DNA of 64,000 nt, taken from contig NZ_JACHJU010000002.1 of assembly GCF_014203795.1 (NCBI RefSeq), forward strand, positions 186,001-250,000, in the 5' to 3' direction. Positions 60,063 to 64,000 of this stretch are shown piece by piece. The DNA comes from Streptosporangium album. Lineage in GTDB: Bacteria > Actinomycetota > Actinomycetes > Streptosporangiales > Streptosporangiaceae. The position numbers were made by a program, and so were the translations under genes. The first letter of the stretch is position 1. The number at the start of each line of letters is the position of its first letter. The notes beneath the pieces were generated by a model. That model did not search any database and was not told the origin of the DNA. It worked only from the letters and a program-made list of their open reading frames with translations.

Positions 60063-60257
60063 ATGAACCACCAGCCCGATCCCCTGCTCACCGCCGGAGA
60101 GGTCGCGCGCATGTTCCGCGTCGACCCCAAGACCGTCACCCGCTGGGCCGCCGCCGGCCGCATCGGCTCCATCCGCACCCCCGGCGGCCACCGGCGCTAC
60201 AGCGAGACCGAGTGCCGCGCCCTCCTGGAGGGCAGCAGGACGGGGGGCCAGGCATGA
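60063..60257 (+). CDS. BldC/MerR-like DNA-binding protein, candidate excisionase
   Basis: A 64-residue winged-helix protein: LLTAGEVARMFRVDPKTVTR, WAAAGRIGSIRTPGGHRRYS, the signature of BldC and helix-turn-helix 17 family proteins. Such small proteins serve as developmental regulators in actinomycetes and as excisionases in integrative elements. In a serine-integrase prophage it is a reasonable candidate for a recombination directionality factor. GAAAGGA precedes the ATG. Confidence 0.85.
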   Translation: MNHQPDPLLTAGEVARMFRVDPKTVTRWAAAGRIGSIRTPGGHRRYSETECRALLEGSRTGGQA

Positions 60258-60670
60258 GCGACTCCCCGATCACCCTGCGCCTGCCGCTGGCCATGCTCGA
60301 CCTACTCGTGCCGTCCGGCTCAACCCTGCCGCTGGCGTGGGTCGTCCTGGTGGGCCACCGCGAGCAGATCCAGACGACGCTGGACGGACGGCCGGTGTAC
60401 GGCGACGTCACTTCCTGGTCCCCGGTCATGCCGGTGGCCGACCAGGGGGAGGCCCTCGCGACCGCCGAGCGGCTGGGCGAAGCCGCGATCGGTGGCATTT
60501 GCGCCGCCGAGTGGAACTGGTATCCGGTGACCGACGACGGTGACCAGCCCATCACGAAGCTGTGGGGCGTGGTCGACGGCGACGAGGTGCGGCCCGAGGT
60601 GGCGATCGCGCCGCTGCTGGCGCTGCTGGCCGACCAGCCCAAGCAGGCCCCGGCGGCGTCACATGGCTGA
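60254..60670 (+). CDS. hypothetical prophage protein
   Basis: A 138-residue mixed alpha/beta protein (AWVVLVGHREQIQTTLDGRP, EWNWYPVTDDGDQPITKLWG). Coupled to the BldC-like gene. Unknown. Confidence 0.6.
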   Translation: MSDSPITLRLPLAMLDLLVPSGSTLPLAWVVLVGHREQIQTTLDGRPVYGDVTSWSPVMPVADQGEALATAERLGEAAIGGICAAEWNWYPVTDDGDQPITKLWGVVDGDEVRPEVAIAPLLALLADQPKQAPAASHG

Positions 60671-60767
60671 GATCAGCATCCCCACCGGCCCCATCGAGAC
60701 CGAGCCGTACGACGTGATCCTGTCCTCCCTCCCACCCGTTCCTGCCGTACCCGAGGAGACCCGATGA
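60663..60767 (+). CDS. 34-residue prophage peptide
   Basis: A short Pro/Glu-rich frame (MAEISIPTGPIETEPYDVIL) overlapping its neighbours by eight and four bases. Probably translated; unknown function. Confidence 0.45.
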   Translation: MAEISIPTGPIETEPYDVILSSLPPVPAVPEETR

Positions 60768-61108
60768 CCAACCCTGACGGGGTCCTGGCCGCGATCGACG
60801 CCTGCCTCTCGGACTACTCGGTCAGCCCGGACGCCATGCGTTGCGCACCGGACGTAGATGCGGAGCCCACTCGCCCACGGCCGAGCAACGGCACGGGCAT
60901 CCTCTGGGACGGCACCCGCGTCTCCTGGGACGGGACCGGCGAGATCCTCTCCTGGCCCCTGGCTACCCCGCATCCAGCCGAGTGGCAGTACACGACCGTC
61001 GGGACGGATCCCGCAGTCGTAGAGGTGCGACGCAACGGCCAGCCGTGGGGCGCCTACCTTTACCAGCCCGAGTCGGCTCTCGAAGGGACGACACTGCCCC
61101 CGGAATGA
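60764..61108 (+). CDS. hypothetical prophage protein
   Basis: A 114-residue protein with a beta-rich middle (ILWDGTRVSWDGTGEILSWP) and a compact aromatic end. Coupled to the previous gene. Ends before a hairpin. Confidence 0.6.
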   Translation: MTNPDGVLAAIDACLSDYSVSPDAMRCAPDVDAEPTRPRPSNGTGILWDGTRVSWDGTGEILSWPLATPHPAEWQYTTVGTDPAVVEVRRNGQPWGAYLYQPESALEGTTLPPE

Positions 61109-61139
61109 TCGCCACCGCTTGATCGCTGAACACGCGAAA

Positions 61140-61169
61140 GGCGGCCCCTCGCACCACCGAGGAGCCGCC
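61140..61169 (+). terminator. hairpin terminator
   Basis: GGCGGCCCCTCG pairs with CGAGGAGCCGCC (one mismatch) around a six-base loop, then ATTAACGCC. About 30 bases after the previous stop. Confidence 0.6.
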
Positions 61170-61238
61170 CATTAACGCCACATCAGACGCACCCGTCCCG
61201 GCGGTCTGCCCGTAAGCGTACGAGATCGGGGAGACCAC

Positions 61239-62015
61239 ATGACCTACGACGACATCGACCGCTGGTGCCAGGGTCCGTGCATGCAGGGCGCCCGCCGCAG
61301 GGCTCGCGACTACGACGCCGCCATCACCGCCTACCGGGCCGCCTACGACCAGTGGCTGGCCGGCGCCCTCGACGAGATCCCGACCATGCCGGAAGCGCCT
61401 CGCCTCGGCATCGCCGTCCTCGGCGACCCGGTGTACTGCCAGGCCTGCACGTACGGCGTGAAAGCCAAGCTGAGCCGTTTGGACGGCATGGCGTGCATCT
61501 ACGCCCGGGAGGCCGACGGCATGCGCGGCGCGTCCTCCGAGGCCCGCGTGTCCGGCTCCTCCGAACGAGCCAGCCTCTCACCCACCGTGGAAGACCTCGA
61601 CGAGCTCGACGGGTGGCTCCGCGACTGGCGGGCCGTCTACCTCGGCGCTGACTCCATCTCCCGGCAGGGTGGCCTTACCGACTCCCTCACCCTCGGCTGC
61701 GCGTGGTTGGTCGCCCGCCTCGAACGCATCATGGCCCGCCCCAGCATCGCCGCTGACTTCGGCCAGGAGGTCAACGCCTGGCACGCGCGGCTGGCCCGGT
61801 TCGACGCCGCTGACGTCGTCGTCCACCGCAAACCACTGAGGTGCCCGTCGTGTGCCGGCCTCACCCTGGAATGGCGGGAAGGCGAAGACAAGGTCACCTG
61901 CCGCATGCGGGACTGCGGCCGAATCCTCCTCGTCACCGAGTACGACGCGCTGGTGGAAGAGGCCGTCAAGCCGGTTCGCCGCCCTGCCCGATCTGAAACA
62001 ATGATCACATTGTGA
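61239..62015 (+). CDS. phage protein with C-terminal zinc ribbon
   Basis: A 258-residue protein. The N-terminal half has Cys pairs (WCQGPCMQG, YCQACTYGVK) and a helical body; the C-terminal part holds a zinc-ribbon-like CPSC...CRMRDC with beta strands. Proteins of this layout are common in actinophage early regions; role unknown. GGGGAGA precedes ATG 61239. Confidence 0.7.
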   Translation: MTYDDIDRWCQGPCMQGARRRARDYDAAITAYRAAYDQWLAGALDEIPTMPEAPRLGIAVLGDPVYCQACTYGVKAKLSRLDGMACIYAREADGMRGASSEARVSGSSERASLSPTVEDLDELDGWLRDWRAVYLGADSISRQGGLTDSLTLGCAWLVARLERIMARPSIAADFGQEVNAWHARLARFDAADVVVHRKPLRCPSCAGLTLEWREGEDKVTCRMRDCGRILLVTEYDALVEEAVKPVRRPARSETMITL

Positions 62016-62122
62016 TCTCACCCCCGCCCTGCCCCACCATCTCCGCGGATGTGACCCTGTGCGCTGATCGCAGCGCACGGGTCATCCCGTTCGTCCTCCC
62101 TCTGCATGTGCCTGAGGAGTCG

Positions 62123-62428
62123 ATGAACATGACCGTCCGCGACTGGCTCCGACTCGACGAGAGAGCCATGATGGTCGGGATGCTCGACCAGGCGGCCATC
62201 ATCGCCCGGATCAGGGAACTCCGGCTCGCCCGCGGGCTGACAATCCAGTACCTCGCCGATCAGACGGGAATCCACCGTTCGATCATCGGCAAGTTGGAGC
62301 GCGGCAAGCGCAAAACGTTCAACCTCGATGAGGCCAGGGCCCTATGTGACGCTCTCAAGGTTGATCTGCGAATGGTGATCAGCGATGAACCAATGTCGAT
62401 CGTCACGAAGGTTTACACGGTCTCGTAG
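62123..62428 (+). CDS. XRE-family transcriptional regulator
   Basis: A 101-residue regulator whose residues 27–85 form a clear XRE HTH: IIARIRELRLARGLTIQYLA, DQTGIHRSIIGKLERGKRKT. ATG 62123 has GAGGAG upstream; a GTG at 62012 that overlaps the previous stop would add 37 residues unlike the family. Confidence 0.85.
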   Translation: MNMTVRDWLRLDERAMMVGMLDQAAIIARIRELRLARGLTIQYLADQTGIHRSIIGKLERGKRKTFNLDEARALCDALKVDLRMVISDEPMSIVTKVYTVS

Positions 62429-62503
62429 ACACCCAGTGCGCCGAAGTCAACCCTTGACTTGCGTAATTTGATCAGCTCTGCAACGCTAGATCCCACCACA
62501 GTT

Positions 62504-62533
62504 ATGCCCTCAGACCTCCCCGTCTGAGGGCAT
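62504..62533 (+). terminator. perfect 12-bp hairpin terminator
   Basis: ATGCCCTCAGAC (62504–62515) pairs exactly with GTCTGAGGGCAT (62522–62533) and is followed by TT. It lies 75 bases after the XRE gene. Confidence 0.8.
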
Positions 62534-62554
62534 TTCGTATTTCCGGGGGTGGCC

Positions 62555-62746
62555 ATGTCCTCCGACCCTCAACCGCATGACGTCGTCACACCGACGCAGG
62601 CAGCCCGCGAATGGGGTGTCCCGCCGGGCACGGTCCGCTCTTGGATCTCCCGCGCCGGGGTCGAGCCCCTCGGGCGTATCGGCCGCTACAACGTGTACGA
62701 CTACCGCCGCTTGGCCGAGCTGGAACGCGACCACCGCGCCGCTTGA
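62555..62746 (+). CDS. MerR/excisionase-type HTH protein
   Basis: A 63-residue protein with a short helix-turn-helix: TPTQAAREWGVPPGTVRSWI, SRAGVEPLGRIGRYNVYDYR, close to the pattern of phage small HTH_17 or MerR-type proteins. A second candidate for a directionality factor. GTG 62549 is an alternative start. Confidence 0.8.
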   Translation: MSSDPQPHDVVTPTQAAREWGVPPGTVRSWISRAGVEPLGRIGRYNVYDYRRLAELERDHRAA

Positions 62747-63059
62747 GCCCCATAGACGCGCACTCCTGGCGGAGGTGCGCCCGCTTCGGAGGTTGGCCCC
62801 CCGGCCCTCCGGAGCATGCGACCCGGCCCCTCTGGGGGTGCGGGGTCGGGTCGCACCCCTTCGCACGCGCGGACGCCCACCAAACGAATGTGGTTGACAT
62901 CACCATGAACGTTTTGCGATGGCACGCCCGCTAAGCCCGAGAAAATGGGCAATGACCTGGTAAAATCCAGGTATTCGGATTCTCAAATGAGAATGCCCCG
63001 GCAGTCGTTAGGACCGACCACCGAGGCGAGCCGATCAATCCTCTGTACAGGAGATCGAC
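62747..63059. other. 313-bp intergenic region with two palindromes
   Basis: No gene is seen. The right half is AT-rich and holds two palindromes at 62955–62994 (listed separately). The composition and placement suggest a regulated promoter for the antirepressor gene. Confidence 0.5.
62955..62994. promoter_or_regulatory. palindromes and possible extended -10 before the antirepressor
   Basis: ACCTGG (62955–62960) and CCAGGT (62967–62972) flank TAAAAT; ATTCTCA (62979–62985) and TGAGAAT (62988–62994) flank AA. TGGTAAAAT inside the first resembles an extended -10, so a protein bound here would block the promoter. Confidence 0.4.
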
Positions 63060-63947
63060 ATGGACAACGGTAGCTTGTTTGGTCCGGACGACTCACAGCG
63101 GGGCTCCGCTGACGTGGAGGTCTTCACCTTCCCGGCGACCGGCCAGCAGATCCGGATCATCGGCACCGCCGAGAATCCCCTCTTCTGCCACGCCGACGTG
63201 TGCCGGGGGCTCGACCACTCGAACCCGTCTGTCGCGCTCGCGCTCGTGGATGACGACGACCGCGTCCAGGTGGACGCCCGCGAAACGGACATTCCTAACC
63301 TAAACAGGGACAAAATCATCAATCCGATGATGTGGTTCCTGACAGAGTCCGGCTTCTACGACCTCGCCCTCGCCAGCAAGGCCCCCGGCGCCAAGGCATT
63401 CAAGCGGTGGATCACCCACAACGTTCTGCCCACCCTCCGCAAGACGGGCAGCTACGGGCTCGTGCCCAAGCAGTTCGACCCCACCGACCTCGACCACGTC
63501 GTGCAGCTCGCGCAGATCGCCGCCGACCAGAAGCGCCAGATCGAGGCGCAGGGCGAGAAGATCGCCGAACTCACGCCCGGCTATGAACTTGCGGAGACGT
63601 ACGCCGGGGCTGGCGGGACGATGACAATCCGCACGTTCGCGCGGACGGTCCAGCAGTGGGCACAGCCTCGCGACATCAAGGTGCTGCAGGAGCACGTGTT
63701 CGACTTCCTCGGCATGATCGGCATGGTGATCCGGTCGAACACGTCGGAGAAGGGGCAGGCGACCGCGACCGCTCTCAAGGCGGGCTGGTGCGAGAACAGC
63801 ACCACCGACTACACGACGCACACGCGCGGCACGCTGCTCACCACGTACGCCCGGCTCACACCGAAGGGCGTCAACCACGCGTGGAAGCGCATCCACCAGG
63901 CGATCGGCGAGTTCGGCACCCTGGACCCCAAGGTGATCAACCCGTGA
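63060..63947 (+). CDS. BRO/KilAC-type phage antirepressor
   Basis: A 295-residue antirepressor. The Bro-N domain spans about 18–130 (ADVCRGLDHSNPSVALALVD, ESGFYDLALASKAPGAKAFK, WITHNVLPTLRKTGSYGL). A helical linker follows, and the C-terminal KilAC/ANT domain carries MTIRTFARTVQQWAQPRDIK, EHVFDFLGMIGMVIRSN and TARLTPKGVNHA-type residues. Such proteins bind the immunity repressor and switch the phage to lytic growth. GGAGATCGAC precedes the ATG. It overlaps the next gene by four bases. Confidence 0.9.
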   Translation: MDNGSLFGPDDSQRGSADVEVFTFPATGQQIRIIGTAENPLFCHADVCRGLDHSNPSVALALVDDDDRVQVDARETDIPNLNRDKIINPMMWFLTESGFYDLALASKAPGAKAFKRWITHNVLPTLRKTGSYGLVPKQFDPTDLDHVVQLAQIAADQKRQIEAQGEKIAELTPGYELAETYAGAGGTMTIRTFARTVQQWAQPRDIKVLQEHVFDFLGMIGMVIRSNTSEKGQATATALKAGWCENSTTDYTTHTRGTLLTTYARLTPKGVNHAWKRIHQAIGEFGTLDPKVINP

Positions 63948-64000
63948 CCACTCCCACCGAGACCGACATCCTGCGTTTCTGCGTCGCACTCTGCGCCGCC
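63944..64000 (+). CDS. partial prophage gene at the right edge
   Basis: GTG 63944 overlaps the antirepressor stop and opens a frame of 19 codons (TTPTETDILRFCVALCAA) that runs off the window. It should be a short coupled gene; function unknown. Confidence 0.5.
   Translation, partial: MTTPTETDILRFCVALCAA

Noticed and set aside
62894-62899. TTGACA upstream of the antirepressor
   Set aside because: No acceptable -10 is found 16–18 bases downstream; the extended -10 at 62958 is the better candidate.

Overview
The window is high-GC DNA from an actinomycete, most likely of the Streptosporangiaceae or a close relative. The evidence is the G/C-rich third codon positions, the recA–recX–rny–gluABCD–miaB–(class III dioxygenase-like)–miaA–dapF gene order, the actinobacterial SOS box in front of recA, and WhiB- and BldC-type regulators. 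No tRNA, rRNA or CRISPR array is visible. Most calls below rest on protein motifs read by eye; no database search was run.

Host chromosome (1–36,540). An MBOAT acyltransferase and an AlgX/AlgJ-like SGNH protein form a polysaccharide O-acetylation pair. They are followed by the DNA-repair block (DUF3046 gene, recA with a LexA box, recX), ribonuclease Y, an S9 peptidase, a glutamate-type ABC importer (gluABCD, minus strand) and miaB. The usual miaB-to-miaA neighbourhood is interrupted by a large secreted subtilisin (1336 aa), a LAL-type LuxR regulator and a previously unmarked 36-residue acidic peptide gene; RNase Z, an alkylguanine-DNA alkyltransferase and an MT0933-type antitoxin follow. Then come miaA, dapF, a long helical-repeat protein, a core-deleted SDR pseudogene, a secreted HNH nuclease lipoprotein, a PepSY protein, a two-component system and a pirin. 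Many operon ends carry long perfect hairpins that are likely terminators, several of them bidirectional.

Prophage (about 36,540 to beyond 64,000). A large serine integrase starts about 30 bases after an SPFH-type membrane protein gene that stops abruptly, so the element appears to have inserted into that gene. Next is a classical immunity region: a minus-strand repressor and a divergent Cro-like gene, each preceded by a copy of the same 16-bp operator in inverted orientation. The rest is a long rightward early operon whose genes are mostly linked by 1–8 nt stop/start overlaps. It encodes an antirepressor-like protein, a Sak4-like ATPase, HNH and ASCH proteins, an RNA ligase plus a HAD phosphatase (a candidate RNA-repair set), a C5-cytosine methyltransferase, a WhiB-like protein, a replication initiator, a DnaB/RecA-type helicase, a PCNA-sized sliding clamp, a BldC-like protein and a BRO/KilAC antirepressor. 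No structural, packaging or lysis genes are in the window; they and the right attachment site should lie beyond the right edge.

The observations most worth a second look are: (1) the methyltransferase gene overlaps a second long frame that looks genuinely coding (49,820–50,467), so the same DNA may encode two proteins; (2) the RNA ligase and HAD phosphatase form a possible RNA-repair module; (3) the 225-residue clamp has the length of trimeric clamps rather than of bacterial DnaN; (4) hairpins and repeated start-associated leaders recur across the prophage early region.
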